Assembly: GCA_021396245.1 (NCBI GenBank)
Contig: WNYE01000001.1
Span: forward strand, 1,240,001-1,304,000
DNA length: 64,000 nt
Direction of reading: 5' to 3'
From: Sporothrix humicola
Lineage: Eukaryota; Ascomycota; Sordariomycetes; Ophiostomatales; Ophiostomataceae
Shown here piece after piece: positions 47,125-58,356 of the stretch. Each line of letters begins with the position of its first letter. Positions within the stretch are counted from its first letter, which is position 1. The notes under the pieces are model-generated. The model was not told where the DNA came from and did not search any database. It saw nothing but the letters and a program-made list of their open reading frames with translations. The position numbers and the translations under genes are program-made.

Positions 47125-48528
47125 GGTGTCGGGATCGTTCTTGTCGTCGGGCCGTTGCGTGGCTCGGCGGCGGGACTGCGGCTGAGGTTCAGGTAGTTGT
47201 CGGCGGCTTCGACGGCTGCGCCCGTCGCGGGTGAGGTCGTCGAGCTCAAGGCCGCCAATGAGGGTGGCGCCCGAGTCGTTATCGTCGTCGAAACGGGGTA
47301 GGGTTGTCTTCGTATTGCTCGTCTTCGCCTTCGTATCCTCCACCTCGTCGCGTCGATGTGGTCGTCTGTCCGTGGTTCTGGCAATCGGAACGTTGCTGTG
47401 AATAAGCGTCATCGATGGGGAGGGGAAACAAAAAGAAGAAAAAGAAGAAGGAAGAAAGGGGATGACGAAAGGGAGCGAATTCAAAAATAGGCCCTAGCCA
47501 GTTACCTAGACCAATCTGCCAGCTAAAAAAATAGACAATGAAGGGTTCTCCTCCCTCTAGCTCGAATTGAGGATGTGCCCACAGTATTTTGGTGCTATCG
47601 AGTGCTATCCAGCCAGTAATTGTGTTGCAGGAAGAGTTGACGCCATTTCAAGGCTGCGAAAAGCCATTTCGGAATGCTGCCAATCTGCACTTCCACCCAC
47701 CTTCTCCCGCCCTTTCTGCGGTTCGGTAATAGGTAATACGTTGTTGGCATTGGCCATTTGCTTGGCTGCATCCAAACAGGGGTTCGGTGTCGCTGATTTC
47801 CCCAAGAGAGACGTGGGCCCGTGGGCCAAAGGCCGTGGGGGATTCGCTGGCGATTTTGCTGTGGCTTGAAAACAGATTGGTAATATGACTCGCTGTGTGG
47901 TTAGGCTCTGGGCGTGGGTTGGGGGCACAGCACTGTGAGGAAGTGGCGGATGGCAGTCGTCTGCCGCATTTTGGCTCGAGAGGGTCGCAGAGTTCTGATG
48001 ACCTGGGCAAGCCACATGTTTTCAGAGGCAAAGAGGCTGAAATAGGCAAATGGATGCGTGCCAATGCCAAGATGCCTTTGCAAATGCAACTGCATCTTAT
48101 GATCCTGAGTTATATATCAAAAATTATTATCATTATTGTTGTTGGGCAGAGCGATCAGAAGCCACCAGATCTCATCTCACACTGCCCAACCTTGAGTTAA
48201 AAAAAAAAAAAAAAACAGGACCAAAAAATATAGAAAACACGAAGCGACCAAAATACATGAAAGGACGCTGACGTAGAGGTACAGCGACATTGATGCAAAA
48301 TAGGGGGTATATATATGGTGTTTGGTGAAAGAAAATGGAGAAAAGCAACAGTCCAGAAAATAGCCCTTGGAAATCGCATCACACGCCCAAACCAAAATCA
48401 TAAAGCAAAAGGGTATCTCCCGAGGCAAAATTTGCCCGTTCCAATCCCAGGGAAAGCGTTGGAAAATTCAAAAGAAGAAAATCAGGATGCTACACCACCG
48501 ATGGGTGGTGCGAGTGAGAGAGCAGATA
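47125..48528. other. Intergenic region upstream of SPX transporter
   Basis: 1.4 kb without a supported gene. It has the transporter promoter and leader at its left end, AT-rich DNA around 48100-48350 including an A16-type run near 48199-48215, and the 3' region of the Gag1-like gene. Confidence 0.5.
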
Positions 48529-51500
48529 TCACATCTGCTTCGTAAACTGTCCCACGGTGCTGACAGGCATCGAGTGGACGTAGCCACCGGGGCTTGTGTT
48601 TCCACCATGGGCCACGTATCCCAGGCCAAGGACGCGCTGCAGGCTGCGACGGATGCCACGCTGGCCATTAATACCGTTCTCGTCCTTCTCATCGATAGGA
48701 GGCGACGCAGGCCCAGTAGCACCGGCTACAGCTGCGGTGGTGGTCGGCAAGACAATGTTGCCAGGTGTAGGCCGGCCACCTAGAAAGTTGGACATGCGGC
48801 GAGTAAGACCGGGAGAGGGAAGATCGCCACCGTTGGCAGTCGAGTCCCGCTTGTCCTTTTGGACATCACGCCGCTCATCACGACGCTTCTTGCGCATTGC
48901 CATAGACATGCTGGCAATAGACGGACCCGTCATCTCGACAGTGCGAGGAGGCCACTCGTTGTCCCTTTTCCAGCCTGAAACACACGAACGGATCATATCG
49001 CTCAGATTAATCGGACACGAGGGCTGCAGCGAGCTCGTAACGAGCTTATCGTAAAGGCTCAAGTAAATGGCCGGCGTGATAGACGACCGCATAGGGTTTC
49101 CAGGCGGCAGGAGAGGGGCTGCCACAGGAATGATCGTTTCCGTGGCGTATTCGGGGTGCGGTTGGCTAGAACGCGACGCACGGCTGCGCGTTAAGCCAAG
49201 TTGTGGAGAAGTAGCACTGTCGTGGGAGACTGACTGCTGCAGCATGCCTCCGTCCACACCGTTGCCACCACCGCCGCAGTCTGACGTCATCGGGGTGGTT
49301 GCGACAGTCTCCTGGCCAGCTGATTGTTGTGACTGTTGCGAATGGTGCGACTGCTGAGAGTGCTGTGAGTGTCTCGAGTTGGACGTTACAGGGGACAGGG
49401 GCATCGTGGGCACCGCAGTCGTCGGGCTCGTCTGGGCAGGTGCAGTTGGTGTGGTAGATGCGGAATGAGAATCGTGGCTAGCTGCTTTGGTGACAGTGTG
49501 AATAGACACAGAAGGCGTGGGCTCAGACTTCGTGTAGCTATGGAATCGGAACAGGCCACGGCGGGGCGAGACAGGAGATGTTGGGGCAATTGGTTTCGCA
49601 GGCTTCAAGTGCACAGTGCGGGCTCCAGTCCAAGCATCGCGTCGAGCGGTAAAACAGGCGAGGCCCTCGTTCCAGATAATTTCCGCACGCACGTCACGGC
49701 GAGCCTTTGCTTTCCGATCGTCGGCCGTCGCGTTTACTGCCGTGCCCACTGCGTCGGGTGAGTCGAAGCGGAAGGGTGAATGAACGTAAGTTGGCATTCT
49801 CTGATAGTATGTGCCAGGCTTCTCGTCTTCGGACAGGTCCGATGTCCACTCAGCGCGTGGCCGGAAATGGATAGCATCTTCAGATACCGTGCTGTAGACA
49901 GACTCGGCGTCAGAGTCCAAGTCATCCTCGAGGCTTGGTTCGTCGCCTGCTACGGCCTCGGCTGCTGCATCTGCTGCAACAGCTGCCGATATGGCGGACA
50001 GGGGGACAGTTGCACTCCCAGAAGGCTGTGCAAGTGGGCTGGCAAAGGTCTCAAGAGGCTCAATGAGCCCAACCTGTTCAGCTTGCACCAAGCGCTTCCG
50101 CGTAGCCTTAGCCCGTGCCTTGATAACTGCTGCACGAGCGTCGCTTAAATCAGCGGCCGGCCAAGAAAAGTCCCAATCATTTCGAATTTTATCGGCGAGG
50201 TACCGACGAACAGCCTCCTTCTGCTTCGACTTATCGCGGCTCAGAAGATCGGGGTCGCCATAGTCTTGGAGCTCGCCAGATGGCTGACCATCGGCCTGCT
50301 GGACGTTCTGTTGTTGACTGCCGGTGTGGAGGTGGCGGAATTTGGCAAAGGGGGACTTGGGCGACTTGATCAAGTCGGAAAAGACCATCTTTGGCATGTG
50401 GGCAACTTCAGAGGTGTCTTCGAGATGATCTGGATTCGGAGAAGACGGTAATGGCAGTTGAGACGAGGGGGGAAGGGGAAGAGAAGAAGAAGAAGCAGGT
50501 GAATCCGAGGTCGCACGTAAAGAGTGGTGCGAAGTAGGAGGGAGGTAGAGGGTTGATAGAGGAGGCGAAGAGGAGATGGCTGGAGGAGACTGGTGATTTA
50601 TTATTGGTAGCTCCAGAGACAGGGGAGGTGGTGCGGTTGGAGGTCGTTCTGGAGGTGGCCCCGAGGGTGGTCCTTCTGATGCGGCTGCTGCAGCTGCGAC
50701 TGGTTCTTGACGAGACGCTAATGCCTGTGCGGGGTTCCGCTGGTGTTGGTGTGTGAAGTTCTGGATTGTGTCCGGTGCAGGCGCCAACAATGGGGCCCGT
50801 GCTGGGGCGGGCTGGTCCAGGTATTTGAGCGAAAGCTTTTGTAGGTTTTGTGGGTTCTGCAAATGTGCAGGTTCTGGAGCAAGTGGTGGTGTGACTCTGG
50901 CAGCTAGCAAGTGGGAAAAGAAGAGCGGAGCAGTAGAGCAAAGAAGAGAAGGCTAGATTAGCGACGGGCCAAAATAAGGAAGTGAAAAAGGCCAAAAAAA
51001 AGGTAAAAATAAAGCAAGAAAAAAAAAACGTAATAAGATGGAGATGCAGATGCCAAACGACAAGAGAGAAAAGAGACGAAATGAAGATTTTTTTCTTCGC
51101 CAGCCACAAGAACAAAGACGGCCACGAGAGCAGATCGTAGCAATAGACAAGAACAGAGAGGCGGAAGGTGATATTGCTCGACAGAAATGATGTGCAACTC
51201 AATATATGCTGCTCGTCCGGTGCTTGGTCGTGCAGATTGGTTCAGAGGACGGGACGTAATGCTTGCTTCGATGCTTGCCCTTGTGGCTGATCCAGGGTTG
51301 TCTTTTTGGGGGGAGGGGACGTCTTGGCAAAGGGATAAAAAGAGAAACGGAGACGGAAAGGGAGACAGCTTTGGATATATGGCTTTGTGATGGAATTGAT
51401 GGGAAGAAAAGAGACTTGAGATGAGGTTGGAGAAGAAATCGAAGATACAGAATAGCGGTCGAGGGGGATGCTTGAGGTCGATGCGATCAGGAAAAGAAGA

Positions 51501-52128
51501 AAAGAAAGTCCGAAAGACAGAAAGGCCAAGTGGGGATGGGAAAAGAAAAAGAAAGAAAAGAAAGAAAAAAAACCCGGCCAAGGACAAGGACAAGGGAAAG
51601 GGGAAACGAAGCACAAGGCCAGGCCGAGTTTGCCAAATTAGGGACCCCTAGGCACAACGTCGGAATGTGGAAGGAGGGGGAGGCAAGACAACGATGGGAA
51701 GGGACGAACCAACACAACTTGTGGCAGCAGAAAAGTGGCGTGGAGAAAAGATACGAGGGCAAGAACGCTACGCAGAATGGGAAAAAAGAAAGAGAAAGAG
51801 AAAGCAAGACAAAATTCCCGAAATAGGGAAGGAAGGAACAGCAGAGAAAAGCAAGCAAGTCACAGACACATGCAAGAAGCAAGAGTCACAACAGAAAGCC
51901 ACTGGTACAGCAGCAAACCCCAAAAACGGCAAGAACAGCATGGCGAGCAAAACGACAGAGCAGCAACGCAGCAAAAAGCAGTTAAGAAGCAAAAACAAAG
52001 GACTTACACGCATCAGCCAAGCCTATGCCCAGATCTGCTAGGCTCTCGCCGAGCACGGCGCCGTCGATTGCAGAGTCATTGTCATGGACGGCGTCTGCAG
52101 GGGACAGCATGGTGATCGGTGAGGGCAT
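48529..52128 (-). CDS. Gag1-like clamp (DUF4050) domain protein, probable two-exon form
   Basis: The main exon 50903-48529 is an uninterrupted frame. A 40-codon exon at 52128-52008 (MPSPITMLSPADAVHDND... to LADLGIGLADA) ends in a perfect GTAAGT donor and is phase-compatible with an acceptor CTAG at 50905-50904, giving 831 residues with a 1104-nt intron. A shorter form could start at 50388 (MVFSDLIKSPKSPF), which looks like a natural N-terminus. Recognisable parts are the block RAEIIWNEGLACFTARRDAW and, near the C-terminus, IYLSLYDKLVTSSLQPSCPINLSDMI followed by GWKRDNEWPP; together these fit the DUF4050/Gag1-like clamp family, whose yeast namesake has been linked to TORC1 signalling. The rest is Ser/Pro/Gln-rich. 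Family call is moderate; exon 1 is a prediction. Confidence 0.68.
50904..52007 (-). other. Long intron or alternative promoter of the Gag1-like gene
   Basis: 1104 bases between the candidate first exon and the main exon. It is about ten times longer than other introns here and, on the minus strand, strongly pyrimidine-rich (about 51000-51620), as promoters and leaders in this genome are. It may contain a second transcription start rather than being a simple intron. Confidence 0.45.
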
Positions 52129-53693
52129 GATGGGCTCAAATGGAGGGTGGCAGGTGGTGCTCTGGAGCCTGGTGAGCCTGGCTCGCCTGGATTTTCCTAT
52201 TATTGAGTGGCGAATGAATCGACAAGATGGACGGAAGGGGCGAGGGGGGAAGAGGGGGACGACGAAAAAGCGATCTCTGCGTGCCGACTGAACTGGATCT
52301 AGGACCGGGCTCTGGTATTTTGGGACTGACACCGACTGTGCTCGGGCTAGGCCATCCTGGGGAAAGAGAACCGGTGCGCACTGCAAGAGACGGGGACAGG
52401 GACAATGCACGAGTAAACCATGCGTTGCGGGCAAGGGCGAGAACAAAGAGAAAAGGTCGTACGTTGGGGAGTTTGTGTGATTTGAGGCACTGTGAAGAAT
52501 TGAGTGCGAAGAACAACAGACTTTACAACCGGGGTTAATGTAGGTGAGAAAGGCAGAAAGGGAAAGAGCGACACAGGAATTTCCTTTCTCTTTCTTTCCC
52601 CCTTGTCCTTGTCTGCACCAAAAAAATCTTGTCTCTTTTTTAACGGGCGAAAATTTTGGGTGGTCAAATGGCCTGGCCAAAACGGCCCGTCCACTAATAA
52701 TAAAGTGGAAAGAGCGGCGGCGAAAGCCGAGCACAGACAAATCCTCACAGCTGTCCGTCGTAAACTCCTATCGCAATCACAGGCTTTTCTCCGAGCACCA
52801 AGAGAATATACTGCGAAAACAGCGAAAAACGGCGACTTACTGGAGCAACACAAGAGCACGCTTCACTCTCTTCACGGTCAGGCCCTGTCAGAACCATAAA
52901 CAGCGGGGATAAACCCGTTTTCGCGTTGCAGCATCTTTGATTCCAGATTCCTCCCTGCGTCCTTCAGTCCTTCCCGTCAAAATACCAAATCCATCTGCAG
53001 CTTACGACGTCTGGTCTCTCTGATTCATCAACATTCAGTAAATGGCTGCCGTCGACATGCAGGACACATACGGAGTATGTCAGCATGAGCGGGTACTGTG
53101 GTGGGTTGGGTAGGGAGGTTGGGCGATGAGAAGCGAATGGGGTGATGTGATTATGTGCAGGTGGCGTTATGCTGCAAGCTGTTCCTGTAAAATACGTGAA
53201 AGTATCAAAGTATCGATGTAGCTCTTCGTACCCCGTATTCACTTTGGTTTCCTCAAGATTGGATGCCTTTTGTTTTTGTTGGTGTTGCCTATCACAAAAA
53301 GTGAACAGTGACTCCAACAGATCGCCGTCGCGTGACTTCAGCTGGACGCTGTTAGCAGAGCTTAGCATCGGCACTGTCTCTGACATCTGTCGTCTGCAAC
53401 CCTCTGCCCCTCTCCATCCCTGTCTATTTCTGTCTATTTCCATCCACTACTGTTTCCTTAACGTGACACTTGCAGATGGGTGATGGTTTGTACAAAGCAA
53501 TTTGTAACAGCACGATATCACGGTGCGATTCCCTGAACTTTTGTAACATAATTCAAATTCCACAACTGTTTAACTGTTTATTGTGCATACGCCGATGCCC
53601 CGTATACTGATAATGAGAATGAGAATGCGAGACTCCATCATAAAGAAATAACCGAAACCCTGAAAATGTTCCCATGCTTACATCCCAGCCCGA
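52129..53693. other. Intergenic region upstream of the Gag1-like gene
   Basis: 1.56 kb without a supported gene; pyrimidine-rich on the minus strand near 52140-52800, consistent with promoter and leader. A TACGGAGTA site lies at 53069-53077. Confidence 0.5.
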
Positions 53694-55134
53694 CTATGCC
53701 ACCTCTTCGACCATCTTTTGCGGTGCGGGCCTGCTGGTAGCTGGTCCAAACAGCTCGCTCGCAGGCCCATCTAGGACCTCGTTTCTCACGGCGATACTAC
53801 TTCCCTGTTTGTTGCTGGTCCAGCGGATGAACACGGCGGCCGTGCGACCAGAGCCGTCGACGACACCATCCTCGTCCTCGGCCTGCGCATTCTTCTTTGT
53901 CGTCTTGGGCGCCTGGCGCTTGAGCAGCTTGTTGATGGTCTCGGCCTTGACTTCCTCGTTGCGCTTGTCGCTGAGGTTGCGGCGACGGCGGGCCATTTCT
54001 TGCCGGCGCATGCTCAGCTCCTCGGCCGTAAAGACCTTCTTTGCCTGGACCTCTGCGGGAGTGTTAGTGACTGATGCGTAAATCAAAAGAAAATTGAAAT
54101 CTACCCCGTGTCAACTTACCGTCAGACAGCTTCATGTACTCTTGAGGGGTCTCCTCGAAGCGTGCCCGCTGCCGGCGCGTCATCTTGGTGAGATCCGGCG
54201 TGCCGGCACGGCTGCCGTCCTCGGCGTCGCTATCGCCCTCGGCGTCCTGCTCGTCGTCTTCTTCATCCTCTTCGTCATCCTCGTCTCCCTCAGCATCCTC
54301 TTCATCATCACCGCCCATCATCTCCGTCTCGCCCTCGCCATTGGCCTCGTCATCATCTTCTCCTTCGGCATCCTCTTCACCGGCCACCTCGACAGAGTCG
54401 TTGATTTCGCCTTCGGGCACGCTCTCAGGGTCGCTGAGCTCTTCTTCGTCGTCGTCATCCTCTTCCTCCTCCTCGTCTTCGTCCTCCTCATCCTCATCGG
54501 CACGACCGCGCTTTTTGTTGTTAGCTGCCGCTGCCGCCGCCCGTTTGGTCGTGGTTGGTTTGGCCTTGGCCTCTGTCTTCGCCTTGGAGCTGCCGCCGTT
54601 CGATCGCGGTTTCGACACCTTGATCGCAGGCACAGAGTCCATATCAATATCGCCCTCCGCATCCTCTTCGCCCAGGTCGTCGGCGTCGCCGTCAGCGTCG
54701 ATATCCATGTCCTCGGCCTCGCCCTCGGCGTCCATGTCGACGTCGCTAGCCCCGACACGGATTTCGTCCTTTTCTTCCTCCTCCTCTTCTTCTTCATCAT
54801 CCTCCTCCTCATCATCGTTGTCTCCCTCGGCATCCTCGTCGTCGCTCGACTCGGACTCCACATAGCGCTTCTTAGGTCCGCCTCGTGTGGGCCGGCGGGT
54901 CTGGACTACGTCTTGGCTCTCGGAGCGGTCACGGCCACTGTTCTTCTTCTGCCGCTTCGCGGAGCCGGAGACTCGGACGGTCGAGAGGTTGGAGTCCACC
55001 GAAGGGGCGCGGGCCGTGGCCCGGCTGTCGCCGCCTCGCCGGGATCGTGATGACATTGCAGTGTCTCTATCGGCCATGTCAGTAATAGCAACAGAGGCGA
55101 GCCGAGCTGCCGTTCTCCGCGGTCGGGAGGTCAT
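53694..55134 (-). CDS. ies2: INO80 complex subunit Ies2 (PAPA-1-like)
   Basis: Exons 55134-54120 and 54052-53694 give 457 residues; the 67-nt phase-1 intron (GTAAGT...CACTAAC...CCGCAG) lies inside the conserved domain. The N-terminus is basic (MTSRPRRTAARLAS); a long disordered acidic region (about 95-320) carries many EDAEGD/DEEDDE repeats and a Lys/Arg-rich island. The PAPA-1-like domain begins at MTRRQRARF...EYMKLSDE and continues through KKVFTAEELSMRRQEMARRRRNLSDKRNEE to INKLLKRQAPK. Ies2 activates the Ino80 ATPase in nucleosome remodelling. The start at 55134 was taken because the longer open frame upstream lacks acid-rich or family features. An acidic low-complexity stretch produces long but meaningless open frames on the other strand. 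Confidence 0.9.
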
Positions 55135-56750
55135 GACGTGGATGTGCGAAATAAATATGAATATAAATGCGCAAATCAAAGGTGTAGATAAGGCGCCAGG
55201 TGGGTGTGTTCGCGCAGAGGCTATCGTAGGTCTTTGGCACAAAATTGCGACGCGTATGTATTGTGCAAGGCTGCCAGCGGGGAAATCAAGCAACAGAAGA
55301 GCAAAATAGGGAAAGAAGGGGGCTCGGATGCAGCCAAGGTGAGGAACAGCAAAGAGTGAACGGCAAACCCAAGTTGGAGGGGTGGGGCAACGGCCGTGAG
55401 ATGGCGCAGACTGCAGCCATCCATCGAGCACAAAAATGACAGAAACGTGGCCAGCAACAAAGGGGAGAGGAGCGACTGTAGTGACGCAGGGCAATATGTC
55501 CGATATCACACATATCAGAATGTGCTCCAATATGCCACAAAAATAAGGCCATTGGAGGCAGGGCGGCCCGTCCTGAAGACGGACCCGAGGGTGGCACCCA
55601 GCATATTGCGACCGTATATTTCGTTTGTGTTCACACGCGTCGGCTCTGCATTGTGCATCTCCATCCAACCAATTGCCTCTTTGCTGTTGACTTTCTTCAC
55701 TCTTTTCTCACAGTGTCGCATTCGCCGAAACGGCGCGCATTTGTGCAACAATACAAAAGGGATTGCCCAGCAAAGAATATGCGGTCATAGGCTGATAGGC
55801 TGTGTAGGTTTTGGAAGAAAACGAAGGGAAGAGGAGACAGAGGGATATAAAAGAAGCGCACGGCACCAAGCTGTGGTACTTTCGCCAGCCTGGCTGTTGA
55901 GACGCTCTCGGAAGGCATAGAGAGCTCTTAAAAACAAAGGAGACAAAATGCTTACCTGAAGGAAGGTGTGTGTGTAGGTATGCTGACTTTGGACTGATCA
56001 CTCTTCAACAAGCAATCAGATACCAGGTTTTTATCGCGCGCGTTTGGTCTCAGAAGCTGCAATTTCGATGCGCCTGCAGGCTCGCAACTGCCCAATCGCT
56101 GCTTCCAAGGTGCAATTGGCCGGTATATATTGTCGACTTGGAATATCGAGGGATATGTAGCCTTTTGGGCCTTGGTGTCGGCTGGCTTGGTTCGTGTGTA
56201 AAAGTATTGCTTCGGCAATCTAGAAGTGTATAATGGGTTCTCGTTCGACGTATGCGTAGATTGGATGCACTGTTCTGGCGTGGGACGCGCAAAAAGGTGT
56301 CGATATTCGAGCGCGTAGTTTCGTAGTGTGGTGATTCGTGGTTTTGCGATCCTCTCTCAGTCTCTCATTTAAGATCTTAAGCACATCGGCATACAATTGC
56401 TGTATCGAACTGCAACTGGCCAGAAAGCTACCCCAAACTGAGGTAATACAGGGCACTCATGTGGGTCTCATGCAAGGCCTAAAATATCAGGCAGAAACAC
56501 TTTCGCACTCTTCGCGCAAGGCCCAAGTGCCCCAACTTTCGGTAAGGCCGCCCCACAACAGCGACTCCAACCAGCAGCCAGCACAGGCCTAGCCTTGTTT
56601 TCCCCAGCCGCAAGCCGAGGCTACAGCTGCCAAACCCAAACAGACCATCTCGGCGGCGCTCCTTCTTTCGAGTCGTGCTTGTCTCCTGTTCTTGTTTTTT
56701 GGTTTCTTTCAATCCAATTCCAATTCGCAACATCGCCACCATCCACAGCC
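55135..56750. promoter_or_regulatory. Divergent intergenic region of Ies2 and Pex14/17
   Basis: 1.6 kb between divergent starts with no supported gene. It presumably carries both promoters; a good minus-strand donor (CAGGTAAGC near 55951) might mark a 5' UTR intron of Ies2. Confidence 0.45.
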
Positions 56751-58064
56751 ATGGCCGACTCCGATCCGAAAGACGGCCCTGTACCATCGTCGTCGCCCAT
56801 TGACGACGCGGCGCAAACAACAAACGACGCTCCCGCGACACATTCAGAACAGGAGGCATCACCACAAGAATCATCAACACCAGAGTCGTCGGGCGATGCA
56901 AGCTCTGCCGGCGAGTCCGGAGCAGCCACAGAAGCCACGTCGGCCGAGCCAGCGCCGCCGACACTCGACCAGGCCCGTCTCTTCCTGCGCGACGAGTCCG
57001 TCCAGCGCGAATCCCGGCCGCGCAAGGCCGCCTTCCTCGCCAGCAAGGGCCTCACATCTCCCCAGATCGACCAGCTTCTGGCCGAAGAGGACGAAGCAGC
57101 CACAGCGACAGCCACCGCAGCATCTACACCACAAAATGCAATCGCGCTTCCAGATAGCGCCGCCGCACCCGCCGAACAGGCACCCTCGCTGCCCCCAATC
57201 GTCACATACCCAGAGTTCATGGCACGGCCACCACAGCCGCCGCCGCTCGTCACCCCCAAAGTCTTTCTGGGTGCTCTCTACGGCAGCGCTGCCGTCTCGA
57301 CTCTCCTCTATGCGACGGCTCGTCTCGTGCTGGCGCCCATGGTTGACGCTCTCACTGACTCGCGCGCCGAGCTGCACGACACCGCCGCCAACAACATGAA
57401 CACCCTGCTCGACAAACTCGAAAAAGTCGTGTCGGAAGTGCCCGAGGCGGCCAAGGCTGGCGCCAATGGTGCTGCTGCCCGGTCGTGTCTTTCTGCTGCC
57501 GCTGCTGCGGCCGAGGAGGACGACGCTTCCACGGCCGAAACTACCGACTCGTACGACGATCCCACCGAAGTGTTCCACCGAGATATTGGCGTCCAGACAT
57601 CGCTCCCTCCCAGCCCCACACTGGCACCCAAGGTCACCATGGACTCTACGGTGCCATCGACATCCAACTCCCTCACCCCGCCTGCCGAGAACGTCTCCAA
57701 GCTGCCTGCCCAGAGCTCGTACCAGACCGAACGCCTGACTAGCCTGGTCGACTCCGTCCGCGGCCTGACTCAGGCGTGGGCTGGCCCGTCGGACGTGCTC
57801 TCCGAGATTCAGACCACTGTGGACGTGTTCCGTGACGACGTCGACAAGCTGTCACGCCCTCCTGCATATGCATACGGCGGCGGCTTTGGCAGCGGCATCT
57901 ACGGCTACGGCGGCAGCGTGACGACGAGCGGCTCCAACAAGTACCCCGGTTATGTGACCACCACGCGTAACGAGCCCGACGACGAGATCCGCAAGGCCAA
58001 GGAGAACATTCGCCGCGTCAAGGGCGCCCTGCTGACAACACGCACGTTCCCGACGGCACGGTAA
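56751..58064 (+). CDS. Peroxin Pex14/17 (Pex33-type)
   Basis: Single exon, 437 residues; the start at 56751 (AGCCATGGCC) has a good context. A disordered Ser/Thr/Glu-rich N-terminus is followed at about 71-112 by a Pex14 N-terminal domain (LDQARLFLRDESV...PRKAAFLASKGLTSPQIDQLL), which in Pex14 binds WxxxF motifs of the import receptor Pex5. A Pro-rich turn (ARPPQPPPLVTP) leads to a hydrophobic segment (VFLGALYGSAAVSTLLYATARLV) that anchors it in the peroxisomal membrane, then a coiled coil (NMNTLLDKLEKVVSEVPEAAK). The canonical Pex14 membrane signature DWRDWF is missing, which identifies the filamentous-fungal Pex14/17 (Pex33) paralogue of the docking complex. The C-terminus has a Gly/Tyr-rich patch and a basic end. 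Confidence 0.87.
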   Translation: MADSDPKDGPVPSSSPIDDAAQTTNDAPATHSEQEASPQESSTPESSGDASSAGESGAATEATSAEPAPPTLDQARLFLRDESVQRESRPRKAAFLASKGLTSPQIDQLLAEEDEAATATATAASTPQNAIALPDSAAAPAEQAPSLPPIVTYPEFMARPPQPPPLVTPKVFLGALYGSAAVSTLLYATARLVLAPMVDALTDSRAELHDTAANNMNTLLDKLEKVVSEVPEAAKAGANGAAARSCLSAAAAAAEEDDASTAETTDSYDDPTEVFHRDIGVQTSLPPSPTLAPKVTMDSTVPSTSNSLTPPAENVSKLPAQSSYQTERLTSLVDSVRGLTQAWAGPSDVLSEIQTTVDVFRDDVDKLSRPPAYAYGGGFGSGIYGYGGSVTTSGSNKYPGYVTTTRNEPDDEIRKAKENIRRVKGALLTTRTFPTAR

Positions 58065-58356
58065 AGACCTTTGATTTGAGGGTCTGTGTTAGTCGCTGTT
58101 GGGAGGTAGATGGGAATCAAGAAAGTAGACAAATTGTATCATACTATATAGCGCCGGATGTCCAACTTTCATATAATTAGCACATGTTTTATACGTCCTT
58201 TTTTGTACCCTTTTTTGTACTCGGAAGTTTTCTGCATTATTTAGATGCCACGAAGTCCGGCAAAGATATGGCAAATATCACCATATATTATTCGCTACTT
58301 GCCTCCCCGTAGACAGTTGTCCACATTGTTCTTCTTGCCATCGGCTACTCGCAAAA

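Noticed and set aside
47125..47484. Upstream in-frame extension of the SPX transporter
   Set aside because: The SPX family begins at MKFSHSIQF; the extension is charged low-complexity sequence consistent with a leader.
54094..55050. Long open frames antisense to Ies2, rich in Ser or in Val/Leu/Ile
   Set aside because: They are the mirror image of acidic GAC/GAG codon repeats in the Ies2 disordered region.
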